This document shows, one piece after another, positions 43,714 to 52,478 of a stretch of 55,472 nt of DNA. A model generated the notes under the pieces. It was not told the DNA's origin. It ran no database searches and saw only the letters and a list, made by a program, of their open reading frames with translations. Origin of the DNA: an uncultured Parabacteroides sp. Its GTDB lineage: Bacteria; Bacteroidota; Bacteroidia; Bacteroidales; Tannerellaceae. Position 1 is the stretch's first letter; each line of letters starts with the position of its first letter. The stretch lies in NCBI GenBank assembly GCA_900541965.1, contig UQLN01000032.1, positions 1 through 55,472 on the forward strand. The letters are read 5' to 3'. The position numbers and the translations under genes were made by a program.

Positions 43714-44478
43714 TTAAAGCGCTGCTTTTTTATTTGTAAAGCGTAAGCCATCATTGTCGTGATAGCAAGCCCATTCATCAACGATAGCACCTTCGGGACC
43801 AGCCATCATGAAGTGGAATGTTCCCAGTTGTTTCAGACGCAATACATCACCTACTTTCTGAACAACGAAGTTTTTACTCTTAATCGGACCGTGCATAGCA
43901 GGGATAGCCGGAGCATTCGGTGTCTCGTCTCCTACTTCGGAGAAGTTGTAAACCCATCCTTTTTCTACCATCCATGATTCGTGTTTAGCTGGGAATTTAG
44001 TTTTTACATGTGCATGTTCAGGTATCATCTGTCCCGGAAGCAAATAGATAGCGTGAGCAAAGTATCCGTATTCTGCATCATTTACCCAGAAGATACCGCC
44101 CATACCTACGTTTTCGAAGTCACCCAAACCGAAGTCGGTAACCCACATGTCCTTAGCCATCAGGTCGGTGAAAGGTACACCATAGAAATCAAACATATCT
44201 TTCATTGCCTTCATAGCAACTTCTTGCTGGAATACGCCGTCTTTATAGAAATCGGCGTTCGTGAACTTTTTAGAATAAGCCATCTCTTTATTAATTTTAC
44301 AGTTAGTATTATCCTTGCATTCATTTTTGCAATCGGAACCGCATTGTTCCGTGCATTGTCCTTTTCCTGCTGCTGCACAGCAAGTAGCTTCACCATTAGA
44401 CGATTTACCGCAACATGCAACCATTGAGCTCAGTAGCAGAGCAAAAGCCGCAGACTTGATAGTAAGTACTTTTTTCAT
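43714..44478 (-). CDS. Cupin lipoprotein with a Cys-rich linker
   Basis: The 254-residue protein has a lipobox (SSMVAC) and then a striking Cys-rich stretch (about 22-61, eleven cysteines including the lipidated one). A single cupin domain occupies the rest (about 65-250). The metal motif is PGQMIPEHAHVK...HESWMVEKG, the classical G-x5-HxH-x-E-x6-G form, and the second strand motif holds TFHFMMAGPEGA. Shape and motifs resemble D-lyxose isomerase-like cupins. The Cys-rich linker may bind metal or form disulfides in the periplasm. Function unknown; it sits between the RidA-like and HzsA-like genes. Confidence 0.78.
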   Translation of the reverse strand: MKKVLTIKSAAFALLLSSMVACCGKSSNGEATCCAAAGKGQCTEQCGSDCKNECKDNTNCKINKEMAYSKKFTNADFYKDGVFQQEVAMKAMKDMFDFYGVPFTDLMAKDMWVTDFGLGDFENVGMGGIFWVNDAEYGYFAHAIYLLPGQMIPEHAHVKTKFPAKHESWMVEKGWVYNFSEVGDETPNAPAIPAMHGPIKSKNFVVQKVGDVLRLKQLGTFHFMMAGPEGAIVDEWACYHDNDGLRFTNKKAAL

Positions 44479-44536
44479 TTTCTCTTGTTTGTTTACTTTT
44501 GATTAGTAATTAAATTATTTGTGTTCTGTGTAAAAA

Positions 44537-45631
44537 TTATTCAATTGCAATTCCTTCTATCTCAATCAGTAATTCATCCCGGCAAACATCCGCACACATA
44601 TAAGATATAGGTATATTCAACCGATAGCCCTCGAGCAGTTGACGTGCTTCTTCATAAAAAGACTTTTCTTTCAGATAAACACGAAGCATCTTCAATTTGG
44701 CATCGCCAATCAATTCAGCAATATTTTCCATTGTAATATGCAATTGCTTTCCAAGTCCGACACCTACCAGTGTTTCTTCTCCGCGGATGGCAGCCGTACC
44801 GGAGATATAAACCAGACGTCGCCCGTTGAAGGTCATACTCTTGGCACGTTCGAATTTCGGAGTTGTTTTCTGTTTGCCCGCCACTTCCAGAACCTGCTCT
44901 GAGTAGGCATGAGCAGCAACCTGCAACTTATTATCAATCGGGGTAGCATAACAATCCGGTGAGGCAAAAACAGCTGCATCCACATCAACCAGGATTCCTC
45001 CCAAGTTAGTTCCTATGCCTGTAGCCGCAGGATATCCGTTGCGCCAGTCTGCATTAGCATAAAAATCACTACGGGCATTATTAAACATCTGATAGTGTTG
45101 GTCGGCACCTTCAAACTTCGTAATCTGTTCGATATAATTCCACTGACGGATAATGCTGTTGACGGGGAATCCTTCCTTCCGCAAGACCTCTCCTAACAGG
45201 CGAAGTACCTCTACGGATTGTTGTTCCATACCGAAATTGATTACATCCCCATGAAAGCCGCCGGCAAACAGGAAACGCCCTTCTGCATTTTCCAACAGGA
45301 CATAAGGAAATCCGGCATGATAACGATTGGTTATCCGGTCGCCTTCATCCGCTTTGTAACTATGGACTTCAAGTATCAAGCCTGCATTCAAAGGAGGCTG
45401 TGAGACATAACTCAACACAGGTTCATGATTCCCGTAAAACTTACGTATCTTCTCACGCAACAGGATACGGCGTGATACATATTGTTCATTATCCTTTGGC
45501 ATACCGAAAAATGCCAATCGTAGTATTTGTTCATCCTGAGGCAACTGTGCAAGCAGGTTATCTACCATTACCGCAAAGTCTGCCACTTCGGTAATATATA
45601 TGCTATATCTTATTTTATCGCAATAGTTCAT
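44537..45631 (-). CDS. Chorismatase/RidA-fold protein (FkbO/Hyg5-like)
   Basis: The 364-residue protein ends in a RidA/YjgF-like half (about 215-364; ending LLIEIEGIAIE). Its N-terminal half (about 1-200; GFPYVLLENAEGRFLFAGGF, IIRQWNYIEQI) has the pattern of chorismatase-type enzymes, which hydrolyse chorismate to aromatic or dihydroaromatic acids. I see no signal peptide, so it is cytoplasmic. Its start overlaps the stop of the preceding diheme gene by 4 nt (ATGA), showing translational coupling. The identity as a chorismatase rather than a general RidA-type deaminase is uncertain. Confidence 0.68.
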   Translation of the reverse strand: MNYCDKIRYSIYITEVADFAVMVDNLLAQLPQDEQILRLAFFGMPKDNEQYVSRRILLREKIRKFYGNHEPVLSYVSQPPLNAGLILEVHSYKADEGDRITNRYHAGFPYVLLENAEGRFLFAGGFHGDVINFGMEQQSVEVLRLLGEVLRKEGFPVNSIIRQWNYIEQITKFEGADQHYQMFNNARSDFYANADWRNGYPAATGIGTNLGGILVDVDAAVFASPDCYATPIDNKLQVAAHAYSEQVLEVAGKQKTTPKFERAKSMTFNGRRLVYISGTAAIRGEETLVGVGLGKQLHITMENIAELIGDAKLKMLRVYLKEKSFYEEARQLLEGYRLNIPISYMCADVCRDELLIEIEGIAIE

Positions 45632-47403
45632 AAGGAGTTAACGTATTCTGTTAATGCTTCTATATCTTTCTTTGATACTTTTTTATCTATACCGTGCTTA
45701 TACACGCTGAAAACTTCTTCCATGGTTGCAGCACGTCCTTTAAAGAGATAAGGAGCCGTACGCCATACTTCGCGTAGCGTAGGAGTATCCCATCCTTTTT
45801 CAAATTCAATCTCTTCACCTATCCGGTGCATTTTCATATCCGTATAATAAGGGCCGGAGTGGCATTCACCACATTTCAGCTTCTCAAAGACTTTACGCCC
45901 TTCCTTTGCCAAGTCGGATAATTCGCCGTTTACCAGATAAGGGCTGGGAACCGGGCGAAGGGATTTCAGATAAGCGTCCACACATTCCGCATCTTCTTCA
46001 GTAATATCGAAGAACTGGATGAAATTGTATCCGGCGCGTACGGCTACCTCTGCCGAAGCACGGATACCGGATATCATATTGGGAGGCGTCACATGGCTGA
46101 ACAACAAACTCTTGCAATTCTTCGGATTCCCTACTCCATCGTTCATCAAATCCCAGTTCATACCATCGGTACGGGCATCTCCGGGATGGCAACCGTTACA
46201 ACTTTGCCAGTTCTGGAAACAATGGGAAGCATCATTAAAGAAACGTTCGCCCTTGTTCTCGATACTTTCCTCGCGTCCGGGATTCAGGTTCTCGGATGTG
46301 ACTTCACAGGTGTTGATGTCTACAAAATTCAGTATATCGGCAAAATAAGTAGGTATGATTAGTTTGTCATTTGTCAAAACCATATTACGGGGACCGTTTC
46401 CCTGTAAAGGTATACGTTTGCGGATGCCGTAAAGGAAAGTCAAATCATAATCCAGCACGGATTTATCCGGATAATTTTCGAACTTATTAAGCATCGCCTT
46501 ATGGTCTATCACACTTACTTCATGTGTTCCCGAATGCGTAATAAAGATAGATTCATCATTACAAGCGATACTCCAGATTCCGGCAGCACCACGCTCGGGC
46601 TCGTCGACCAGCACAGCTCCGACAAACGCTTGCTTGGCTACGTCTATCACACTGAACGCACTTGTATTCATCCAGCCCTGTTGCAACTGGGAAGTAGGAA
46701 CGGCGAAGCGCCCGAGGTTATGGGATACATAGATATATTTGCCATCCGGCGTAATACAGATTCCGCGCAACGCATTACTGCCATTAGCCAGTTGTATATC
46801 TTTTACCTTTTCGAAACTGTCCATATCGATTACCGAAACACAAGCTGCTACATAATCTATATCCGCCCGCTGTGCCGGAAGGAAATTGGATACGAACATA
46901 TACTTTCCGTCCTTGCTGAACACGGCAGATTTAGGCTCACGCAATACTTTTACGGTACGTTCGACTTTACGGCTCTCCGGATTAATTTCGGTAACCGTAT
47001 TGGAAAACTGGTTGCATACATAAATATGTTTCTTATCCGGTCCGAACATCGGATAACAAGCTCCGGAACCTGTAGGAATAGATGCTTCTATCCTGCCCGA
47101 CTCCAACAAAAGGACCTGTAAATGACCGGTAGTACCGAAAGTAGTCACATATGCTTTATCGCCATCCAACAAAATTCCGGTAGGCTGTTCATCCATAGGG
47201 AAAGAGTGCAACAAGGCCTTGCCATCCGGTGAGAAAATATCCACACGCTTCATTCCTTTCCCGGCAATCAACATCTCCCCTTTTTCATTCAGAACAATAT
47301 CCGAAGGAAAGAAAGGCGGATTGCTTGCCGATGCAAAAGAAATACAGCAACCGGCAAAATATGCCAGCAGAGACTTCCTCAACATATATTTGTAGATTTT
47401 CAT
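45628..47403 (-). CDS. YVTN beta-propeller diheme c-type cytochrome
   Basis: The 591-residue protein has a signal-type N-terminus and a seven-bladed YVTN-type propeller (about 30-380; GKYMFVSNF, PDGKYIYVSHNLGRF). A C-terminal cytochrome domain has CNGCH (about 401) and CGECH (about 510) as heme c motifs, like di-heme peroxidase/MauG-type domains. It would act in the periplasm as an oxidoreductase or electron carrier. It follows iclR by 13 nt and overlaps the RidA-like gene, so the three are one transcript. The heme needs the CcsBA protein encoded downstream. Confidence 0.85.
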   Translation of the reverse strand: MKIYKYMLRKSLLAYFAGCCISFASASNPPFFPSDIVLNEKGEMLIAGKGMKRVDIFSPDGKALLHSFPMDEQPTGILLDGDKAYVTTFGTTGHLQVLLLESGRIEASIPTGSGACYPMFGPDKKHIYVCNQFSNTVTEINPESRKVERTVKVLREPKSAVFSKDGKYMFVSNFLPAQRADIDYVAACVSVIDMDSFEKVKDIQLANGSNALRGICITPDGKYIYVSHNLGRFAVPTSQLQQGWMNTSAFSVIDVAKQAFVGAVLVDEPERGAAGIWSIACNDESIFITHSGTHEVSVIDHKAMLNKFENYPDKSVLDYDLTFLYGIRKRIPLQGNGPRNMVLTNDKLIIPTYFADILNFVDINTCEVTSENLNPGREESIENKGERFFNDASHCFQNWQSCNGCHPGDARTDGMNWDLMNDGVGNPKNCKSLLFSHVTPPNMISGIRASAEVAVRAGYNFIQFFDITEEDAECVDAYLKSLRPVPSPYLVNGELSDLAKEGRKVFEKLKCGECHSGPYYTDMKMHRIGEEIEFEKGWDTPTLREVWRTAPYLFKGRAATMEEVFSVYKHGIDKKVSKKDIEALTEYVNSL

Positions 47404-47416
47404 GGTATATTATTTG

Positions 47417-48226
47417 TTATATTCTTTGTGCTTTACTATATCCTAACTCGGCCGAAACATTCAGGGCTACCTTTCTGATAAATTCTGCGGAAACTCGTAT
47501 CACTTCTTTTACCAGACGGTCTTTCGGACCGGAAATCCAGATAGCGCCACAAGGATACCCGGTATAATTGAATATAGGGGCTCCGATACAGATAACGCCA
47601 CTCATCTCTTCTTCATTATCCAGCGCATATCCCTGTTTACGAACTTTTTCCAGTTCCTCCAGATAAGTATCCCGGTCTGTAATTGTCCTGGCATTATAAC
47701 GTTCAAACTTCATATACGATAAATAACGGTCGCGCACCGTATTAGGGAGATAGGCCATAATCGCTTTGCCGGGAGCCGAACAGTGTAACTCGAACGACTT
47801 GCCGGGTGAAAGGATGAAACGAAACGTATGATGCCCTTGTGCCTGTTCGATAAAGATTCCTTTTTCCTCTCCCAACACCCCGAAACATGCAGTTTCTTTT
47901 ACCTGGTCACGCAAATCACGCAAACGGGGTAAAACGGTTTCCAGTAAATTATGCTCATTCAGCGACCTGAATCCTAATGTTAATAATTTGCGGGATAACT
48001 TATAGCGCTTCGTCTCTTCATTATATATAAGGTAGTCCAAACGGACCAAAGTATTCAGAATACGATAAGCCGTTGTCTGCGAAATATCAAGGTCGGACTT
48101 GATATTCTGCAACGTTTCCCCCTGATTATGAAAAGACAAGTACTCGAGAACCGCAATTCCTTTTTCCAAATTGGGAACCTTATAATTCTCTTCCGTCTTT
48201 TCCATATTTGGAATATTACTTTCCAT
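47417..48226 (-). CDS. IclR-family transcriptional regulator
   Basis: The 269-residue protein has the N-terminal winged helix (about 17-75; VLEYLSFHNQGETLQNIKSD, SQTTAYRILNTLVRLDYLI) and an IclR effector domain (about 85-262). The latter contains CFGVLGEEKGIFIEQA, HCSAPGKAIMAYLP and GVICIGAPIFNYTGYPCGAIWISGP. IclR proteins usually repress a catabolic operon and release it on binding a small metabolite. As first gene of the cluster it likely controls itself and the genes after it. Two starts (48226 and 48205) are possible; the operator-like sequence covers the first. Confidence 0.9.
   Translation of the reverse strand: MESNIPNMEKTEENYKVPNLEKGIAVLEYLSFHNQGETLQNIKSDLDISQTTAYRILNTLVRLDYLIYNEETKRYKLSRKLLTLGFRSLNEHNLLETVLPRLRDLRDQVKETACFGVLGEEKGIFIEQAQGHHTFRFILSPGKSFELHCSAPGKAIMAYLPNTVRDRYLSYMKFERYNARTITDRDTYLEELEKVRKQGYALDNEEEMSGVICIGAPIFNYTGYPCGAIWISGPKDRLVKEVIRVSAEFIRKVALNVSAELGYSKAQRI
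48209..48225 (-). promoter_or_regulatory. IclR-type operator overlapping the iclR start
   Basis: TGGAA-N7-TTCCA (48209-48225) resembles the E. coli IclR consensus TGGAA-N5-TTCCA with a 2-bp wider gap. A second half-site lies beside it. CAAATATA (48254-48261), the minus-strand -7 box, puts the operator at about +22 to +38, fitting autorepression. Confidence 0.5.
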
Positions 48227-48253
48227 ATTTGAAATACTGTTTCAGATTTGAAT

Positions 48254-48261
48254 CAAATATA
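48254..48261 (-). promoter_or_regulatory. -7 box of the iclR operon
   Basis: CAAATATA on the plus strand equals TATATTTG on the minus strand, matching TAnnTTTG, 28 bp before the first iclR start. Confidence 0.6.
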
Positions 48262-48517
48262 AAGTGGCAGACAGGAATCCTATTATAAAGTATGTAAAAA
48301 TACGTTAAGTATGTCGTAAAGCATAAATATGCAATGAACAATAAATAAAGGTACTACGTATAGCTTCACGAATAGCCATTTATTAAAAGACCTTATCATA
48401 AGTAATCAAAGTATATCTGTTTTCAGATACAATCCATCTCCTCAATAAAGATGGGACAAAGAAGCCGGAAACAACTCCTTCTTGTATTACAAAATATCAG
48501 CCATTCCTCTCCCAAAA

Positions 48518-49140
48518 TGACACTTTGATTAAATAACCCCCTTTTTACTGACCGTACATATATAAATATAAGGCATTCCAGAAGGAATCTGCCTCTTTTT
48601 TAGCACTAAAAGGAGGTTTTTTACATACTATCCGGAATATAAACACCTTTATTCACCACATATTTCCTGTTACATCCGACTAAAAAACAACTATCCGTAC
48701 ATATAAATACAACTATCCGCGCGGACAAAACATATATGTTTTGACTTTAAAGCATATATGTTTTGAAATCGAATCATATATGCTTTGTTTTTGATACTTT
48801 TGGGTGGAGATTCGGTTCTGTAATAGTACTGATATCGGATCAAATACAAATATTAAAAGGATTATTATTACCTGTATAATGTATAAATATGATTAGACGC
48901 CAATGACATGAAAAATGCGGACTAACACATGCTATTCACTTCTTAATCGTCGTTTTACACATCACAAGTATCTAATAAACAATATCCGCATATTTATCCA
49001 TTAGCAAGCATTATGCCATCTCCGCAAACAAACTGATAAAGCCATCTCCCATGAGAATCGTATATTCGCAACCGCTCCCGTATATTATTCGTACAAGCAA
49101 CACATGAACAGGGTATTTTGTCTTTTTGACATTTTGATAA
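48518..49140 (+). repeat. Dispersed intergenic repeat, copy B (about 623 nt)
   Basis: This is the plus-strand counterpart of 14260-14872. It fills most of the 1057-bp gap between the divergent iclR and kor operons, in which I see no gene. The same ordered blocks appear, including a palindrome array and a degenerate hairpin. Nucleotide identity is patchy, so the copies are old or under selection only for structure. Array B (48731-48782) has cores CATATATG at 48731, 48753 and 48775, exactly 22 bp apart. Confidence 0.7.
48731..48782. repeat. Array B: three palindrome cores at 22-bp spacing
   Basis: CATATATG occurs at 48731, 48753 and 48775, with AAAA/TTTTGA flanks and exact 22-bp period. CCGCGCGG precedes it, as in copy A. 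Confidence 0.82.
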
Positions 49141-49222
49141 CCCTCTCTGCCCCAAGTCCGGGAGATTCATGCTGCAACAGGTTATTTTATATTTAAAAAC
49201 ATACGCATTACAAAGTTTTTAC

Positions 49223-49230
49223 TACCTTTG
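49223..49230 (+). promoter_or_regulatory. -7 box of the kor operon
   Basis: TACCTTTG matches TAnnTTTG, about 54 bp before the ferredoxin gene. A clear -33 box is not seen. Confidence 0.6.
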
Positions 49231-49283
49231 GCAGTCCAAGATAAGTTTTTTATACGATATCAGATTTTAAACATTATAGTATT

Positions 49284-49511
49284 ATGGCGAAAATAAAAGG
49301 AGCTGTTGTTGTAAACACAGAACGATGCAAGGGCTGTAACCTTTGTGTGGTAGCCTGCCCCTCGGACGTGTTAGAACTGCACCCACGTGAAGTAAACAAT
49401 AAAGGGTATCACTACGTGTATATGAAAAACCCTGACGATTGTATCGGCTGTGCAAGCTGCGGATTAGTTTGTCCGGATGGTTGTTTAACAATTTACAAAG
49501 TAAAAATCTAA
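49284..49511 (+). CDS. korD: 2-oxoacid:ferredoxin oxidoreductase, ferredoxin (delta) subunit
   Basis: The 75-residue protein carries two 4Fe-4S cluster motifs, CKGCNLCVVACP and CIGCASCGLVCP, typical of the delta subunit of four-subunit 2-oxoacid:ferredoxin oxidoreductases. These enzymes decarboxylate 2-oxoglutarate or branched 2-oxoacids with CoA, reducing ferredoxin; they are central in anaerobic Bacteroidetes. Alpha, a small membrane protein, beta and gamma genes follow in order, so it opens the operon. Confidence 0.93.
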   Translation: MAKIKGAVVVNTERCKGCNLCVVACPSDVLELHPREVNNKGYHYVYMKNPDDCIGCASCGLVCPDGCLTIYKVKI

Positions 49512-49579
49512 ATAGTTGACCAGCAACAGTTGCCCATACCTGTCAACTGTAACCCGTCAACTGTCAACTCAATAAAAGT

Positions 49580-50659
49580 ATGGCAGAAGAAATTAAATTA
49601 ATGAAAGGTAACGAAGCCATCGCACACGCAGCAATCCGCTATGGTGTGGACGGATACTTCGGATACCCGATTACTCCCCAGTCGGAGATATTGGAAACCC
49701 TGATGGCGGAAATGCCTTGGGAAACTACAGGAATGGTAGTGCTACAGGCTGAAAGCGAAGTTGCAGCTATTAATATGGTATACGGAGGTGCCGGAACAGG
49801 CAAGCGTGTCATGACGTCTTCATCAAGTCCCGGTATCAGCCTGAAACAAGAAGGTATCTCTTACATCGCAGGAGCGGAACTACCTTGCCTGATTGTCAAC
49901 GTAATGCGCGGAGGCCCCGGACTGGGAACCATCCAGCCCAGCCAGGCCGACTACTTCCAGACGGTAAAAGGTGGCGGACACGGCGATTACCGCCTTATCA
50001 CCCTTGCCCCTTCTTCCGTACAGGAAATGGCCGATTTCGTAGGTTTAGGTTTCGACCTTGCTTTCAAATATAATAACCCGGCTATCATCCTTGCCGACGG
50101 TATCATCGGACAGATGATGGAAAAGGTTGTAATGCCTCCTTTCCGTCCCCGCAGAACAGAGGAGGAAGTAGTTGCCGAATGTCCGTGGGCTACACAAGGC
50201 AGAACAGGCAATCGTAAACCGAACATCATCACTTCACTGGAACTGGACCCGGCTATCATGGAAGAAAACAATATCCGCTTCCAGGCTAAGTACCGCAAGA
50301 TTGAAGAGAATGAAGTCCGTTACGAAGAATTCCATTGCGATGATGCCGAATATTTGCTGATCGCTTTCGGTTCATCCGCACGTATCTGCCAGAAAGTAGT
50401 AGAAATAGCACGTGCAGAAGGTATCAAACTCGGCTTGCTCCGGCCAATTACGCTTTGGCCGTTCCCGAAAGATATTATTGCCCAATATGCCAATAAGGTA
50501 AAAGGCATGCTCTCCGTTGAACTGAATGCCGGACAAATGGTAGAAGATGTTCGCTTAGCCGTAAACGGCAAAATTAAAGTAGAGCACTTCGGACGTCTTG
50601 GAGGTATCGTATTCACTCCGGATGAAGTATTGAATGCGTTAAAAGAAAAATTATTCTAA
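49580..50659 (+). CDS. korA: 2-oxoacid:ferredoxin oxidoreductase alpha subunit (KorA/VorB)
   Basis: The 359-residue protein is the pyrimidine-binding alpha subunit. Motifs are KGNEAIAHAAIRYGVDGYFGYPITPQSEI (N-terminal), QAESEVAAINMVYGGAGTGKRVMTSSSSPGISL and a C-terminal transketolase-like domain (LLRPITLWPFP, KVKGMLSVELNAGQMVEDV). It pairs with beta to bind thiamine diphosphate. The family splits into 2-oxoglutarate (kor), 2-oxoisovalerate (vor) and pyruvate types; I cannot decide between the first two by eye. It begins 68 bp after the ferredoxin gene. Confidence 0.92.
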   Translation: MAEEIKLMKGNEAIAHAAIRYGVDGYFGYPITPQSEILETLMAEMPWETTGMVVLQAESEVAAINMVYGGAGTGKRVMTSSSSPGISLKQEGISYIAGAELPCLIVNVMRGGPGLGTIQPSQADYFQTVKGGGHGDYRLITLAPSSVQEMADFVGLGFDLAFKYNNPAIILADGIIGQMMEKVVMPPFRPRRTEEEVVAECPWATQGRTGNRKPNIITSLELDPAIMEENNIRFQAKYRKIEENEVRYEEFHCDDAEYLLIAFGSSARICQKVVEIARAEGIKLGLLRPITLWPFPKDIIAQYANKVKGMLSVELNAGQMVEDVRLAVNGKIKVEHFGRLGGIVFTPDEVLNALKEKLF

Positions 50660-50663
50660 TCGC

Positions 50664-50834
50664 ATGGTCCGGAGAAGCAAATTAGATACGGTAATGACCT
50701 GGATATTCATGGTTCTGGCTGTTGCAGCAGTTATCTGCTATTTTACAGTAACCGACCATACCGCTTTCCTGTACTGCGGAGGTGCAGCTATCTTTATCCG
50801 CCTGGTTCAATACCTGATGAGATTTATCAGCTAA
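50664..50834 (+). CDS. 56-residue membrane protein inside the kor operon
   Basis: The frame starts only 4 nt after korA stops and reads MVRRSKLDTVMTWIFMVLAV with two hydrophobic segments (about 10-27 and 31-46) and a basic end. It is unrecognised, but its tight position between alpha and beta suggests it is translated with them, perhaps tethering the complex to the membrane (inference). Confidence 0.65.
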   Translation: MVRRSKLDTVMTWIFMVLAVAAVICYFTVTDHTAFLYCGGAAIFIRLVQYLMRFIS

Positions 50835-50914
50835 TCAATAGTATGCCAATTAAAAATATGCCAGCCTGTGGATTATGGCATATCGGCCAATTAGCAAATT
50901 GAAAAATTATTAAT

Positions 50915-51679
50915 ATGGAACTCAACGAAATAATTAAACCGGAAAACCTTGTATACGACAAACCAAGGTTGATGAATGAAAATCCCATGCACTATTGCCC
51001 CGGTTGCAGCCACGGTGTGATACATAAGCTGATTGCTGAAGTAGTAGCCGAAATGGGTATGGAAGATAAAACCATCGGCGTTTCCCCCGTAGGATGTGCC
51101 GTATTTGCATATAACTATCTGGATGTAGACTGGATTGAAGCCGCACACGGACGTGCACCTGCCGTAGCAACAGCTATCAAACGGCTGAATCCCGGAAAGA
51201 TGGTATTCACATATCAGGGAGATGGTGACCTTGCTGCTATCGGAACAGCCGAAACAATCCATGCAGCCAACCGCGGCGAGAATATCGTAATCGTATTCGT
51301 AAACAATGCCATTTATGGTATGACCGGCGGACAAATGGCTCCTACTACATTGGAAGGCATGCCGACTGCCACCTGCCCTTACGGACGAGACATCGCACTG
51401 AATGGTTATCCATTGAAAATTGGTAATTTGCTGGCTCAGCTGGAAGGAACTTGCCTGGTAACCCGCCAGAGTGTCCAGACTGCTGCTGCTGTCCGCAAAG
51501 CCAAAAAGATGTTACGCAAGGCTTTTGAAAACTCAATGGCCGGCAAAGGTACCTCTATTGTCGAATTTGTCTCTACCTGTTCATCCGGTTGGAAGATGAC
51601 CCCTGAAAAGGCAAACAAATGGATGGAAGAAAACATGTTCCCGTTCTATCCGCTGGGCGACCTTAAGAATAAGGAATAA
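50915..51679 (+). CDS. korB: 2-oxoacid:ferredoxin oxidoreductase beta subunit (KorB/VorA)
   Basis: The beta subunit binds the diphosphate of thiamine diphosphate and an iron-sulfur cluster. The 254 residues show PGCSHGVIHKLIAEV (first Cys/Fe-S ligand region) and the TPP motif GDGDLAAIGTAETIHAANRGEN (about 109-130). They also show NNAIYGMTGGQMAPTT and the C-terminal GTSIVEFVSTCSSGW. It is full length. The 80 bp before it contains low-complexity TGCCAATTA-type repeats common in this operon. Confidence 0.92.
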   Translation: MELNEIIKPENLVYDKPRLMNENPMHYCPGCSHGVIHKLIAEVVAEMGMEDKTIGVSPVGCAVFAYNYLDVDWIEAAHGRAPAVATAIKRLNPGKMVFTYQGDGDLAAIGTAETIHAANRGENIVIVFVNNAIYGMTGGQMAPTTLEGMPTATCPYGRDIALNGYPLKIGNLLAQLEGTCLVTRQSVQTAAAVRKAKKMLRKAFENSMAGKGTSIVEFVSTCSSGWKMTPEKANKWMEENMFPFYPLGDLKNKE

Positions 51680-51790
51680 AGCACAGGACTGTGAAATTGA
51701 GAATTATAAATAGCATTATTAATTCAGCCAAAAAGACAATGTAGCATTTATCTGCTCATTGATATATTGGCACATTTGCACATTATTACA

Positions 51791-52336
51791 ATGAAACAAG
51801 AAATAATCATAGCAGGTTTCGGCGGACAAGGTGTATTGTCTATGGGTAAAATCCTTGCTTATTCCGGACTGATGGAAGGAAAAGAAGTAAGCTGGATGCC
51901 TTCATACGGACCTGAACAGCGCGGTGGAACAGCGAACGTGACCGTTATATTAAGCGACGACCCTATCAGCTCGCCCATCTTAAACGAATATGATGTTGCC
52001 ATCATCCTGAACCAGCCTTCAATGGACAAGTTCGAGAAAAAGGTAAAAAAAGGCGGTATCCTGATTTACGACGGATATGGTATTCATACTCCGGCAACAC
52101 GTACCGACATTCACGTTTATCGTGTGGATGCAATGGATGCAGCTACCGAAATGAAAAATGACAAGGTATTCAATATGCTTATCCTGGGTGGCTTGTTGAA
52201 AGTTGTTCCTATGGTAAAACTCGAGAATGTACTTGCAGGACTGAAGAAGTCACTGCCCGAACGCCATCATAAATTAATCCCTATGAATGAGGCGGCCATC
52301 AAAAAAGGTATGGACATCATACAGAAAATGCAATAA
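51791..52336 (+). CDS. korC: 2-oxoacid:ferredoxin oxidoreductase gamma subunit (KorC)
   Basis: The 181-residue gamma subunit has AGFGGQGVLSMGKILAYSG (nucleotide-type loop for CoA chemistry), SWMPSYGPEQRGGTANVTV and a C-terminal PMVKLENVLAGLKKSLP. I use MKQEIIIAGF (51791), because homology begins there and the earlier Met (51767) lies in repetitive sequence. It closes the operon. Confidence 0.93.
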   Translation: MKQEIIIAGFGGQGVLSMGKILAYSGLMEGKEVSWMPSYGPEQRGGTANVTVILSDDPISSPILNEYDVAIILNQPSMDKFEKKVKKGGILIYDGYGIHTPATRTDIHVYRVDAMDAATEMKNDKVFNMLILGGLLKVVPMVKLENVLAGLKKSLPERHHKLIPMNEAAIKKGMDIIQKMQ

Positions 52337-52464
52337 TGCATTTATATTTCAATATGCTGATATGTCAATTATAGCATGTGCCAATTAATATAAATTGTAA
52401 TATTTTATTAGCGCATTTTGACATATTGGCATATTGCCGCATTATTACATTAGCACTTTATTCC

Positions 52465-52472
52465 TATCTTTG
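52465..52472 (+). promoter_or_regulatory. -7 box of the porin gene, almost at the start codon
   Basis: TATCTTTG matches TAnnTTTG. It ends 6 bp before ATG (52479), so the transcript would be nearly leaderless. Confidence 0.55.
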
Positions 52473-52478
52473 CACCCC

